Below, piece by piece: positions 41,104-49,992 of a stretch of 64,000 nucleotides of DNA. Both the position numbers and the translations under genes were made by a program. Below the pieces are notes generated by a model, which saw only the letters and a program-made list of their open reading frames with translations, was not told where the DNA came from and did no database searches. Source of the stretch: Hyphomicrobiales bacterium (GTDB taxonomy: Bacteria > Pseudomonadota > Alphaproteobacteria > Rhizobiales > Rhizobiaceae); NCBI GenBank assembly GCA_900471605.1, contig UCEY01000061.1, forward strand, positions 1-64,000, given 5' to 3'. How positions within the stretch are numbered: the stretch's first letter is position 1; every line of letters starts with the position of its first letter.

Positions 41104-42503
41104 CAATCCACCAATTCCGCGTTCGTTGGTACCAGCGCCAGTTTCACGAGGCACTTGTCAACCGAACGCATGACAGGCTGATCGCCATATGGCATCGCCG
41201 CGCCGGCAAGGACGAGATCGTTCTCAATGCGATGCGGGAGCTGGCCTGGAAAGACCCAGGCACATACTGGCATTGCTTCCCTGAGCAGAAGCAGGCCCGC
41301 AAGGCGATTTGGAACGGCGTCAACGGTCATACGGGCAAGCGAAGGATACTTGAGGCATTCCCGCCTTCGATGATCCAGCGCATGCAGGACGATGACATGT
41401 TCATCGAGCTCAAGAACGGTGCAACGTTTCAGCTCATCGGCTCGGATCGCTATGATAGCACGGTTGGTTCAGGGCCAAAGGGCATAGCCTATTCGGAATG
41501 GGCGCTGAGTAACCCGAGCGCCTGGGCATACCATTCTCCGATGATTCGTGAGAGTGGTGGGTTTGCGGCGTTCATCACCACGCCCCGCGGCGATAACCAC
41601 GCCAAGACGATGTTCGACCGGGCAAGCACAAACCCGAAATGGTTCAGCCAGCTTCTATCGATCGACCAGACCGGAGCCTTGACGGCAGAGGATCTTGCAG
41701 AAGCGCTGCAGGAATACCAGGACCTGCACGGCCAGGAGCTTGGCCTTTCGTTCTATGAGCAGGAGTATGAGTGTTCGTTCGCTGGCGCCATGGTCGGCTC
41801 CTATTGGGGAGGAGAGATGGCGAGGGCGGAGCGGGCAGGGCGGATGCTGCCGGTCGCGATCGACCCGAACTATCCGGTGCATACGATCTGGGACCTTGGC
41901 AAGGCAATCAACAACCCGCTGTGGTGCATCCAGGTCATTAACGGTCGCATCAACGTGGTGGACTTCTATCGGCCCGATACCGATGACCTGGAGGAATGGT
42001 GCCGGTGGCTCGATCAACAGGGCTATCACGGCGATGACTATGTGCCGGATGACGTGCTAGACCCGATATGGGGAGCAAAGCACACCCGGTGGGACATGCT
42101 CAAGGCGATGAAGCGCAAGCCGAAGCTGGTCAAGCGCATAGCAGTAGCCGAGGGCATCCATGCCGGCCGTAACGCAATCAAGGTCGCCTATTTCCACAGG
42201 GCAGACGATGAGCGAGGCGAGCGGGTGCAATTGGGGATCAACGGCCTTAAGAGCTATCGCCGTGAATGGGACGACGAGCGCAAGACCTTCCTCGACAACC
42301 CGTATAAGGATTGGGCCGAACATATCGGATCGGCTTGGCGCTATCTCGGCTTGGCGTGGCGTGAGGCGATCACCTACAAGCAGAAGCCGCCGGCCAAGAC
42401 GGAGAGCGTATATCAGGCGCTTCCTAACGGCACGATCGCCAGCAACATGAGCGTGAAAGAGGCCGTGGATGCGATGGTCAAGCGCCGCCGCGCATCACGT
42501 TAG
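41100..42503 (+). CDS. Terminase large subunit
   Basis: 467 residues from a GTG. The ATPase has a deviant Walker A (IWHRRAGKDE, residues 31-39) and a Walker B (GIAYSEWA, 128-135). The nuclease half begins with HTIWDLGKAINN (Asp265), typical of RNase H-fold headful terminases. It drives DNA into the procapsid through the portal encoded at 43041. Confidence 0.95.
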   Translation: MTIHQFRVRWYQRQFHEALVNRTHDRLIAIWHRRAGKDEIVLNAMRELAWKDPGTYWHCFPEQKQARKAIWNGVNGHTGKRRILEAFPPSMIQRMQDDDMFIELKNGATFQLIGSDRYDSTVGSGPKGIAYSEWALSNPSAWAYHSPMIRESGGFAAFITTPRGDNHAKTMFDRASTNPKWFSQLLSIDQTGALTAEDLAEALQEYQDLHGQELGLSFYEQEYECSFAGAMVGSYWGGEMARAERAGRMLPVAIDPNYPVHTIWDLGKAINNPLWCIQVINGRINVVDFYRPDTDDLEEWCRWLDQQGYHGDDYVPDDVLDPIWGAKHTRWDMLKAMKRKPKLVKRIAVAEGIHAGRNAIKVAYFHRADDERGERVQLGINGLKSYRREWDDERKTFLDNPYKDWAEHIGSAWRYLGLAWREAITYKQKPPAKTESVYQALPNGTIASNMSVKEAVDAMVKRRRASR

Positions 42504-42568
42504 GAACAAAGACCCTGGGCAATAGTTTTCTCCATGCGTCGAAGACCCCCATTATCGAGGGCTTCATC

Positions 42569-42976
42569 ATGAAGGACATCGAACAACAGGCATACGACTC
42601 CATCGTCCAGCAGTGGAAGGGCGGGGAGCATCGGCTGGCCGGCGCCCGCGCAAGCGAGCTGATCTATCAAGGTGGCAACAAGCCGAGCGACAAACTGCTC
42701 GAACAGCTCAGCAAGGACGCTGAAGGCATTGAGCGGTATATCACCGCGCCGGCCAGCGGCAATGTTGTCGAGACCGTTTCGGAACAATCCGGCGACCCGC
42801 GGGCACGCCAGCCCGAGAACCGCGAGAATGCGACGGGTGAGCCAAACCAGTCGTCAGAGCCTGAGAAGGCCAAGCAAGACAAGATCGACAAGGCGCTTGA
42901 GCCGGGGCGCAAGGCCAGGGCGAAGGCGAGCGACAATGAGCCGAACGAGATTGGCTCGACGAAGCTTAACCCGTAA
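42569..42976 (+). CDS. Virion-region protein, unknown
   Basis: 135 residues. A short helical N-terminus, then a disordered acidic/basic C-terminus (ENRENATGEPNQSSEPEKAKQDK). Position between terminase and portal; possible scaffold- or head-associated. Confidence 0.6.
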   Translation: MKDIEQQAYDSIVQQWKGGEHRLAGARASELIYQGGNKPSDKLLEQLSKDAEGIERYITAPASGNVVETVSEQSGDPRARQPENRENATGEPNQSSEPEKAKQDKIDKALEPGRKARAKASDNEPNEIGSTKLNP

Positions 42977-42997
42977 TCATACACAACTCGACACATG

Positions 42998-43025
42998 AAG
43001 GGCCTCGTTCACGCGGGGCCTTTTT
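42998..43025 (+). terminator. Intrinsic terminator before portal gene
   Basis: A hairpin of about nine pairs with one bulged G (AAGGGCCTCG / CGGGGCCTT) is followed by TTTTT, just upstream of the portal ribosome site. Probably partial termination inside the late operon. Confidence 0.7.
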
Positions 43026-43040
43026 CTCGTGGGAGCTTCA

Positions 43041-45254
43041 ATGAAAACCAAGAAGCCGACAGGCCCGGAGCTCCGCAAGGAAGGCGCCAAGTGGATTGAG
43101 CGCATCAATGCCGCCGGCAAGTTCGAGAAGGAGTGGCTTGACGACGCGGCCAAGGCTGTTCGGGCATATACGAATGAGGCCAAGGTAGAAGGTGAGGCCG
43201 ACGTTCTCGGCGTGACCTACGACTACAATATTCTCTATGCCAACGTCGAAACGATCGTCCCGGCCGTCATCAACTCGCAGCCGATCCCTGATATTCGCAG
43301 GCGCTTCGGTGACGCCGATCCGGTGGCCCGCCGTGTTGCCGACATTGTCGAGCGCGCCATTCGGGTGCAGACCGACGATAACCGGCTGCAGATCGAGATG
43401 GAAGGCGCGGCGCAGGATGCTTTCCTGGCTGGGCGCGGTATCATCAGGCTTCGCTTCAAGAGCGATATCGTAGGTGGGGAAACCACGGATGAAGAAATCA
43501 GCAACCTGGATGATAACCGCGACGCAGATGATGGAGATGGGGAGCCCGATGTTCAGGACGCATCTGAAGCCGACGAAGCGGATGATGAATATGGACGCGG
43601 TGGTCGTTCGTCAGAAAAGCAGGACCCCGAGCTTTCTGGTGAGCGCCTCGAAAACGAACGCATCCCATTCGAAGCCGTAAGCTGGCGCGACTATCGCCAC
43701 GGCCCTGCCAAGCGCTGGGATGAACGCCCATGGGATGCATTCCGCTTCACCATCCCACGCGAGGAGGAGTCGGAAAGCTTCGATGACGATCTGATCTCAT
43801 CGCAACTCAATGACTCGGAAAAGACGGCCAGGACCGGCGCCGCAGATGAGCTATGCGGCTGGGAAGTGTGGTGCAAGAAAACCCGCAAGGTCAAGTTCAT
43901 CGACGATGACGGGGTGATGCTGAAGATTGTTGACGACCCGCTCGGGCTCACGAACTTCTTCCCGATCTGCACTCCTATGCAGCCTATCGAGCTCACAGCG
44001 CGTCTGAAGCCGGTTAACCCGTTCGCGATCTATCGCAAGCTGGCAGACGAGCTCGACGACATCACCAAGCGCATCAACAAGCTCGTGGATGCCATGCGCG
44101 TCAAGGGCTGGTATGCTGGCAGCGCGAAGGATCTTGAGAACGTCATCACACTGGTAGACAACGAGTTCGCGCCGATCGCCGATGCGGAAATCTGGGCATC
44201 GCATGGCGGCATCGAGGGCGCGATTGCGTTTTGGCCTATTGAGCGCTTTATCATGGTGCTCAAGGAACTGTACGTCGCTCGCGAGCAGACCAAGCAGGCC
44301 ATCTACGAAATTACCGGCATATCCGATATTGTCCGCGGCGCATCGAATGCAGCAGAGACCGCGACGGCGCAGAACATCAAGAGCCAGTGGGGTTCACTGC
44401 GCATCCAGAAGATGCAGCGCATGATGGAGCGTGCAGCCCGCGACCTGTTCGTCATGATGGCGGAAATCATCACGTCGAAATTCAGCCTTGAGACGCTGGA
44501 GCAGATGACGGGCGTACCGATCGTGCCTAACCCGACAGACCCGCCGGAAGAGCAACAGATCAAGCAGGGCGCAATCCAGCTCATGCAACAGCGGATTTCT
44601 GCCTACTACCGCATTGATGTGGAAAGCGATTCGACGATCCGCGCCGACCTGACCAGGCAGAAGCAGGAAGTGTCCGAGTTCCTACAGGGAGCTGCCGCAT
44701 ACTTCCAAGCTGTTGCTCCTCTCGTCCAAGAAGGCGCCCTCCCGGCTGACGCTGCGGTCGATATCTTCGCTTCCACGGCTCGCATGTTCAACCTTGGCAA
44801 GTCCGTAGAGGACACGCTTGAAAAGATGGTGGTGGACGCCAAAGCCAAGGCATCTCAGCCGCAGCAGGAAAAGCCTGATCCTGAGATGATCAAGGCTCAG
44901 CTTGAGCAGCAGAAGATGCAAGGTCAGGCGCAGATCGAAGGCGCAAAGGCCCAGACGGCGCAGGCTCAGGCAAGTGCGCAGATCGAAGCCCTCAGAGCCA
45001 AGCTTGAGGCAGAGCTATCGGCCATTGCTGCCAAGACCCGTCAGAGCGAGATCGATGCACAGACGAAACAGGTTGAGATGAACGTCAAGATGCAGGCCGA
45101 CGCGCAAACACACGCGATGGAGATGCAGAAGGGTCAGCTTGAGCTTGTGAAGATAACGGCTGAAATCGAGAAGATTCGCGCCGGAACGCATGCAACCATT
45201 GAAGGCGCCAAGGCCAAGGCTGATGCCGCCAAACAACCGAAGGAGACTGCGTAA
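43041..45254 (+). CDS. P22-type portal protein
   Basis: 737 residues, the length of podoviral portals. The start at 43041 has GGGAG. The N-terminal region matches the portal fold (DYNILYANVETIVPAVINSQPIPDIRRRFGD), a clip/stem follows, and a long Gln/Ala/Lys coiled-coil tail (about 610-737) resembles the P22 barrel. It forms the dodecameric DNA gate. An acidic insert lies near 155-190 (NLDDNRDADDGDGEPD). Confidence 0.92.
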   Translation: MKTKKPTGPELRKEGAKWIERINAAGKFEKEWLDDAAKAVRAYTNEAKVEGEADVLGVTYDYNILYANVETIVPAVINSQPIPDIRRRFGDADPVARRVADIVERAIRVQTDDNRLQIEMEGAAQDAFLAGRGIIRLRFKSDIVGGETTDEEISNLDDNRDADDGDGEPDVQDASEADEADDEYGRGGRSSEKQDPELSGERLENERIPFEAVSWRDYRHGPAKRWDERPWDAFRFTIPREEESESFDDDLISSQLNDSEKTARTGAADELCGWEVWCKKTRKVKFIDDDGVMLKIVDDPLGLTNFFPICTPMQPIELTARLKPVNPFAIYRKLADELDDITKRINKLVDAMRVKGWYAGSAKDLENVITLVDNEFAPIADAEIWASHGGIEGAIAFWPIERFIMVLKELYVAREQTKQAIYEITGISDIVRGASNAAETATAQNIKSQWGSLRIQKMQRMMERAARDLFVMMAEIITSKFSLETLEQMTGVPIVPNPTDPPEEQQIKQGAIQLMQQRISAYYRIDVESDSTIRADLTRQKQEVSEFLQGAAAYFQAVAPLVQEGALPADAAVDIFASTARMFNLGKSVEDTLEKMVVDAKAKASQPQQEKPDPEMIKAQLEQQKMQGQAQIEGAKAQTAQAQASAQIEALRAKLEAELSAIAAKTRQSEIDAQTKQVEMNVKMQADAQTHAMEMQKGQLELVKITAEIEKIRAGTHATIEGAKAKADAAKQPKETA

Positions 45255-45703
45255 TGGCGATTACCGCAGCAGGCGACAGCTTCAACTATCTGCAGGGCCC
45301 TCTGAATGCAACGGCCCAGCTTGTCGGTATCATCGGCGGCGATTACCCAACGGCTTCAACGCCCATCACGTCATCGTCGGGGAATGTGGCGGCCGCTGCG
45401 GCAACTGCTACGCTCGCCGGAGCGGCAAGCCTGACGACATATATCACCGGGTTCGAATTTACGAGCTCGGGATCCACCGCGGCGTCTGTCGTGACGATCA
45501 CGATTACCGGAACTATCAGCGGCACCTTGCACTACACATATTCTTCGGTTGCCGGTGCAACGTTGGCTAACCAGCCTCTTATCGTCCAGTTCTCTCCACC
45601 TATCCCCGCCAGCGCAACCAACACATCCATCGTCGTCTCCTGCCCGTCACTCGGCGCAGGGAATACCAATGCAACGATGGTTGCGCACGGATACCGCAGA
45701 TAA
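45254..45703 (+). CDS. Virion protein, unknown (decoration-like)
   Basis: 149 residues, Ala/Thr/Ser-rich beta structure (ITITGTISGTLHYTYSSVAG). It overlaps the portal stop by one base. Possibly a head decoration or fibre. Confidence 0.6.
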   Translation: MAITAAGDSFNYLQGPLNATAQLVGIIGGDYPTASTPITSSSGNVAAAAATATLAGAASLTTYITGFEFTSSGSTAASVVTITITGTISGTLHYTYSSVAGATLANQPLIVQFSPPIPASATNTSIVVSCPSLGAGNTNATMVAHGYRR

Positions 45704-45705
45704 TC

Positions 45706-46002
45706 ATGACCAGATACGTGAACCGTGACGGCCGGTGGGTGAGCGCATCCACCGGGGAAGCCTTGCTGACCGATGAGCAGCGGCAAGCGCCTTTGGCTAT
45801 CCCGATGATCATTTCCGACATCCCTGAATATGCCAGCCCGATCGACGGGCGGATGATCACCTCGCGGTCGGAACGTCGAGACGACCTGAAACGCAACAAT
45901 TGCGTCGAATACGAACCATCCATGAGCCCGACCAAGGGCAAATATCGCAACAAGGCCTTCTGCGAGAAGCGGGGCCTGACAGTCTCAGAGGAATTCAGAT
46001 GA
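45706..46002 (+). CDS. Virion-region protein, unknown
   Basis: 98 residues. PIDGRMITSRSERRDDLKRNNCVEYEPS and FCEKRGLTVSEEF are motifs seen in small proteins before scaffold genes in podoviruses. Function unknown. ATGA overlap with the scaffold. Confidence 0.65.
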   Translation: MTRYVNRDGRWVSASTGEALLTDEQRQAPLAIPMIISDIPEYASPIDGRMITSRSERRDDLKRNNCVEYEPSMSPTKGKYRNKAFCEKRGLTVSEEFR

Positions 46003-47081
46003 GCGTCGAAGGCTCCACTGTAATTGACCAGAATGCAGCCGCACCCGTCGGCAACGTAGACGTTGATGCTGATCTTGGCGCCGTGTGGGATCGCATTGAG
46101 CGCGATAACGGCGCCGCTCGCGAGAATGGCAAGTTCGTCAGCACCAAGACCATCGAGCATGACCCGGCCGAAGCAAAGGCGGGAACCGAACCACTGGAAG
46201 GTGGTGAGGGAGAGGCGGCGGCAGCTGCCGAAACTTCGACGCCGGACGCTGTTGAGGTGCCTCTCCCGTCAAGTTGGCGCGGTAAGGACGAGCTGTGGGC
46301 TAAAATCCCTGCCGACCTGAAGGAACCGCTTCGCGCGCACCAGGAAGAACTGCACAAGACCCTTTCCCAGCAAGGGCAGGCTCTCTCGGCATATAGGCCG
46401 ATCGGGGACGTCATCCAGAAGTATGGCGATTATTTCGACGGCCGCACAGCGTCATATAAGCCGGCCGAAGCTGTTGATTACTTGTTCAACCTGCAGCGCC
46501 AGATGGATTCAAAGCCCATTGAGACATTGTTGCAGATTGCCGACACGTACGAGCTCCGCCCCAAGCTGGCCGAGATGTTCGGCGGACAGGGGGGCGAGCA
46601 ATCAGATAATTCACAGGTCCTCCTGGCGGAAATCAACCAGTTGAAGACCATCATCCGCGAGATGGGCGATCCTTCGAAGATCGACGCGCGGATTACCTCG
46701 AAATTGAAGGAAGACCGCGAGTACTCGCAGGTGGAAGACGAGATCAGCCGCGTGGCAACGAAAGACGCCATGCCGCTGTACTCGGATATCCCCGAACAGG
46801 ACATGGTCTACTTCATACAAAAGTCATGGGCGAAGCTCGGAGACACCGCTTCCCGCGAAGCCGTGCTGAAGAGCGCTTATGACATGGCAATCAATGCAGA
46901 CCCCGACTTGAGGGCCAAGGCTGCCGCAATGAAAGTTGCCGCAGCGGGTGATCCCGAGCGTGTCGCGGCGGCGAAGAGAGCGAACTCCACCAACATTCGT
47001 TCAACGTCAACGGGCAAGGGCCGGGAGCTCACGGAAGATGAGCTGCTGGGCCAGGCCTACGACAAGACACAAAGAGGCTAA
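45999..47081 (+). CDS. Scaffolding protein (probable)
   Basis: 360 residues, acidic and helical, with a disordered Ala/Glu-rich N-terminal third and a Lys/Arg-rich C-terminus ending RGRELTEDELLGQAYDKTQRG-like. Placed between portal and coat, the usual slot of scaffold. No enzymatic motif. Confidence 0.8.
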   Translation: MSVEGSTVIDQNAAAPVGNVDVDADLGAVWDRIERDNGAARENGKFVSTKTIEHDPAEAKAGTEPLEGGEGEAAAAAETSTPDAVEVPLPSSWRGKDELWAKIPADLKEPLRAHQEELHKTLSQQGQALSAYRPIGDVIQKYGDYFDGRTASYKPAEAVDYLFNLQRQMDSKPIETLLQIADTYELRPKLAEMFGGQGGEQSDNSQVLLAEINQLKTIIREMGDPSKIDARITSKLKEDREYSQVEDEISRVATKDAMPLYSDIPEQDMVYFIQKSWAKLGDTASREAVLKSAYDMAINADPDLRAKAAAMKVAAAGDPERVAAAKRANSTNIRSTSTGKGRELTEDELLGQAYDKTQRG

Positions 47082-47084
47082 CAG

Positions 47085-48068
47085 ATGGCAACTCCATCCA
47101 GCACATTCACTGAAATGGTCTCTACCACGCTCCGCAACAGCGCTTCCGAGGTAGCAGACAACGTCTCCAAGCATAACGCATTCCTCAACCGCCTGAAGAA
47201 GAAGGGCAAGATCCGCTCCCTCGACGGCGGCTATGAGATCCAGATCCCGCTGGAATATGCCGAAAACGGCACCTACCAGCGTTACGGCGGCTATGACACG
47301 CTGAACACCAACGCCTCTGACGTTGTCACGTCGGCCAAGTACGACTGGGCGCAGGTTGCTCTGCATGTCGTCTCGTCCGGCCGTGAGCTGCGCCAGAACG
47401 CCGGCCGTTCCGCGATGATCTCGCTCGTCAAGACCAAGAAGGCCAATGCCCTCAAGACCGCGGCGAATAACTTCTCCGTGGACCTGTATTCGGACGGCTC
47501 GCTTTCCAACCAGATCGGCGGTCTTTCGAACATCATCCAGACCAACGGACAGGGCACGGTTGGCGGCATCAACTCCACCACCTGGACTTTCTGGCGCAAC
47601 AAGTTCAAGGAAGCTACCGGCACCAACACCGCAGCCACCCCGACCGCCGCCAATGCGGCCGCGTTCAAGGCTGACATGGGTTCGATGTGGCTCCCGCTGA
47701 ACCGCGGCGCGGACAAGCCTGACCTGATCCTCTTCAGCCATGACTTTTACACGCTCTATGAAACCGGCGAACAGCAGCTCCAGCGTTACATGGACGCCGA
47801 CATGGCGCAGTCCGGCTTCGTCGGGCTGAAGTACAAGACCGCCGACGTGATGTTCGACGACAACACGAACTTCACCACGACGGCCGAGAAGGGGTACTTC
47901 CTCAACACCGACTATCTCTACATCGACCAGCACCGTGAGGCGCAGTGGACGCAGGACGACGAGAAGCGCCCGATCAACCAGGATGCGGTAGTCATTCCGT
48001 ATTACTGGATGGGCAATCTCGTCTGCTCCAACCGCTCGCTTCAGGGCGTCATCTTCGACGCGGCATAA
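47085..48068 (+). CDS. Major capsid protein
   Basis: 327 residues. The opening TEMVSTTLRNSASEVADNVSKHNAFLNRLKKKG and the end IPYYWMGNLVCSNRSLQGVIFDAA match a coat family common in rhizobial and pseudomonad podoviruses (HK97-type fold expected). It forms the icosahedral shell around scaffold and portal. Confidence 0.9.
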   Translation: MATPSSTFTEMVSTTLRNSASEVADNVSKHNAFLNRLKKKGKIRSLDGGYEIQIPLEYAENGTYQRYGGYDTLNTNASDVVTSAKYDWAQVALHVVSSGRELRQNAGRSAMISLVKTKKANALKTAANNFSVDLYSDGSLSNQIGGLSNIIQTNGQGTVGGINSTTWTFWRNKFKEATGTNTAATPTAANAAAFKADMGSMWLPLNRGADKPDLILFSHDFYTLYETGEQQLQRYMDADMAQSGFVGLKYKTADVMFDDNTNFTTTAEKGYFLNTDYLYIDQHREAQWTQDDEKRPINQDAVVIPYYWMGNLVCSNRSLQGVIFDAA

Positions 48069-48080
48069 GGAGAAACGACC

Positions 48081-48572
48081 ATGACTGCTTTTGTAGGAGC
48101 AATCCTCGACGCCACCTATACCGCGGCAGACCTGACCGGACCCAATTCCGGAAAGGCTCCCGGTATCGGTGATATCTACGTCTCGAACGACAACAAGACC
48201 TACCGTTTCGTCAAGTACAACTCGGGAGCCGGCGCCGTTGCCGCGGCTGCCGGGAATGCGGTTGGTTTCTACGGTCCTTCGGGCGTTTCTGCCGGCGCTA
48301 CGAACGAAGTTACCTCTGACGGCACCGACATCGTCGCGGCCGCTGGCGTTCTCGTGGGCGCCCCTGGCAACGGCGAATATGGCTGGATCCAGGTCAAGGG
48401 CGTCTGCACCCTCAACCTGGCTCTGACGTCCGGTGCGGATGGTAACGCGCTCTACATGAACCCGGCTGGCACCGATGGCGCCCTGACGGTCATGTCAGCC
48501 GTCACCCAGTCCACGGCCGGTACTGCGATCGATGCCTCGGCCAAGATCGTCATGCTGAACTGCCCGTTCTAA
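48081..48572 (+). CDS. Head decoration/accessory protein (probable)
   Basis: 163 residues, Ala/Gly-rich beta fold (IGDIYVSNDNKTYRFVKYNSG). It lies directly after the coat gene, a typical position for a capsid-stabilising protein. A strong terminator follows. Confidence 0.7.
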   Translation: MTAFVGAILDATYTAADLTGPNSGKAPGIGDIYVSNDNKTYRFVKYNSGAGAVAAAAGNAVGFYGPSGVSAGATNEVTSDGTDIVAAAGVLVGAPGNGEYGWIQVKGVCTLNLALTSGADGNALYMNPAGTDGALTVMSAVTQSTAGTAIDASAKIVMLNCPF

Positions 48573-48577
48573 ATGGT

Positions 48578-48601
48578 TAGGGCGGCTTCGGCCGCCCTTT
48601 C
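48578..48601 (+). terminator. Intrinsic terminator within late operon
   Basis: Perfect GGGCGGC-TTCG-GCCGCCC stem and TTT, six bases after the decoration gene stop. Confidence 0.75.
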
Positions 48602-48631
48602 ATCTCCCCACCTTCCAAAGAGAGAAACACT

Positions 48632-49291
48632 ATGGCTGAAACACAGCTCCCCCAAGTTCGAGTGCTCGGGTTCAAGAGCACTTTCGAAGTGCTGCCCGTC
48701 AAGGGAAATGCCCTCAATGATGACGTCGATAACCGAGGGTATTTGCTGGACAAAAAGGGAAACCGCGTCAAGAAGCTCCAGGAGGAGCATTGGGTATCCT
48801 ATTCCCCGTCGCACTCCCCGCTGAACACGGTAAACACCGAACGTGTTCGCCTGATGATCCCTGACCCCGATCGCATGGGCGAAGACACCGACGGTGAAAA
48901 GCTCCGATTCATGACTCATCGATGGGCGCAGATAGAGCCGGCATACGAAGCCTTCAAGGAAGGCCGCGAGATCCCGATCAACGGCACTCCGTTGTCGGTC
49001 TGGAGCGGAATTTCCACGGAACAGGCCGAGGTGCTGCGTCAGCATAGCCTCCGAACCGTGGAAGAGGTACGCGACCTGAGCGAAGGTCAGCTTGAACGGG
49101 TTCGCCTTCCGAACATGCGGGATCTTCGCCAGCAAGCAAAGCTGTTCCTGGAGAACACCGGGGCAGCCGAAGCCGCGGCCCGCGAGCAGGAGAAGGACAA
49201 GATCATCGAGGCCATGGCCGAGCGGATGGCAGCGATGGAGGCTCTGCTTGAAGAGCGGACGGCTCCGAAGGGCAAGAAGGACGCCGCCTGA
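48632..49291 (+). CDS. Head/tail completion region protein, unknown
   Basis: 219 residues. The middle has LSVWSGISTEQAEVLRQHSLRTVEEVRDLS, like a helix-hairpin-helix repeat, followed by a helical coiled coil. Likely a virion assembly protein; no firm family. Confidence 0.65.
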   Translation: MAETQLPQVRVLGFKSTFEVLPVKGNALNDDVDNRGYLLDKKGNRVKKLQEEHWVSYSPSHSPLNTVNTERVRLMIPDPDRMGEDTDGEKLRFMTHRWAQIEPAYEAFKEGREIPINGTPLSVWSGISTEQAEVLRQHSLRTVEEVRDLSEGQLERVRLPNMRDLRQQAKLFLENTGAAEAAAREQEKDKIIEAMAERMAAMEALLEERTAPKGKKDAA

Positions 49292-49992
49292 TGACAATTT
49301 TGTCGGTCGTGCAGAATGTCTGCCTCGTCGTCGCCATTGATAAGCCTGACCAAGTATTCGCGTCCACGGACCGCGAAATGCAGGAAATGGCTCGCCTTGC
49401 GAACGAGATGGCAGACCGGCTGATGTCGCTGCACGACTGGCAGGTCCTCCAGACCATCAAGACCTATTCCGGTGACGGCATAGCAGAGGGTTTCGACCTT
49501 CCGACAGACTATGACCGGATGGTCAAGACCGCCTCAATGTGGTCTAGCCGCTGGACCTGGGCTTTCAATCATATCTCCGACCCGGATGTGTGGCTTGAAT
49601 ATCAGGTTGTCCCGTACACGTTCGTCAACGGCAACTGGATCATCTACGGCGGCCAACTCCATGTCCTGCCGGTCATGGCGTCCACCGAGACGCTGAAGTT
49701 CTTCTATGTCTCGAACAAGATCGTGAAGGACGCTGGCAACGTCACCAAGGCCCTGTTCACGGCTGACGACGACACATTCCGCATTTCCGAAAAGCTCCTG
49801 GAGCTCGGAATGATCTGGCAGTGGCGGGCGAACAAAGGTCTTCCTTACGCCGAAGACATGGCGAACTACGAGAGCTATCTGAACAATCTGCTCAAAGATG
49901 ATGCAGGTTCCAGTCCGATTGTCAGCGGGAATCGCCAGAACTGGAAGCGCAGCGGGGCTTGGGCCTTCCCGCAGACGGTTGGGGGCGCCTGA
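49291..49992 (+). CDS. Head-to-tail adaptor (gp4-like, probable)
   Basis: 233 residues. NEMADRLMSLHDWQVLQTIKTYSGD and the C-terminal tyrosine-rich helix are typical of podoviral head-completion adaptors that extend the portal. Order portal-coat-adaptor-hub supports this. Confidence 0.75.
   Translation: MTILSVVQNVCLVVAIDKPDQVFASTDREMQEMARLANEMADRLMSLHDWQVLQTIKTYSGDGIAEGFDLPTDYDRMVKTASMWSSRWTWAFNHISDPDVWLEYQVVPYTFVNGNWIIYGGQLHVLPVMASTETLKFFYVSNKIVKDAGNVTKALFTADDDTFRISEKLLELGMIWQWRANKGLPYAEDMANYESYLNNLLKDDAGSSPIVSGNRQNWKRSGAWAFPQTVGGA

Noticed and set aside
47007..47933. 308-codon minus-strand frame
   Set aside because: Shadow of the major capsid gene.
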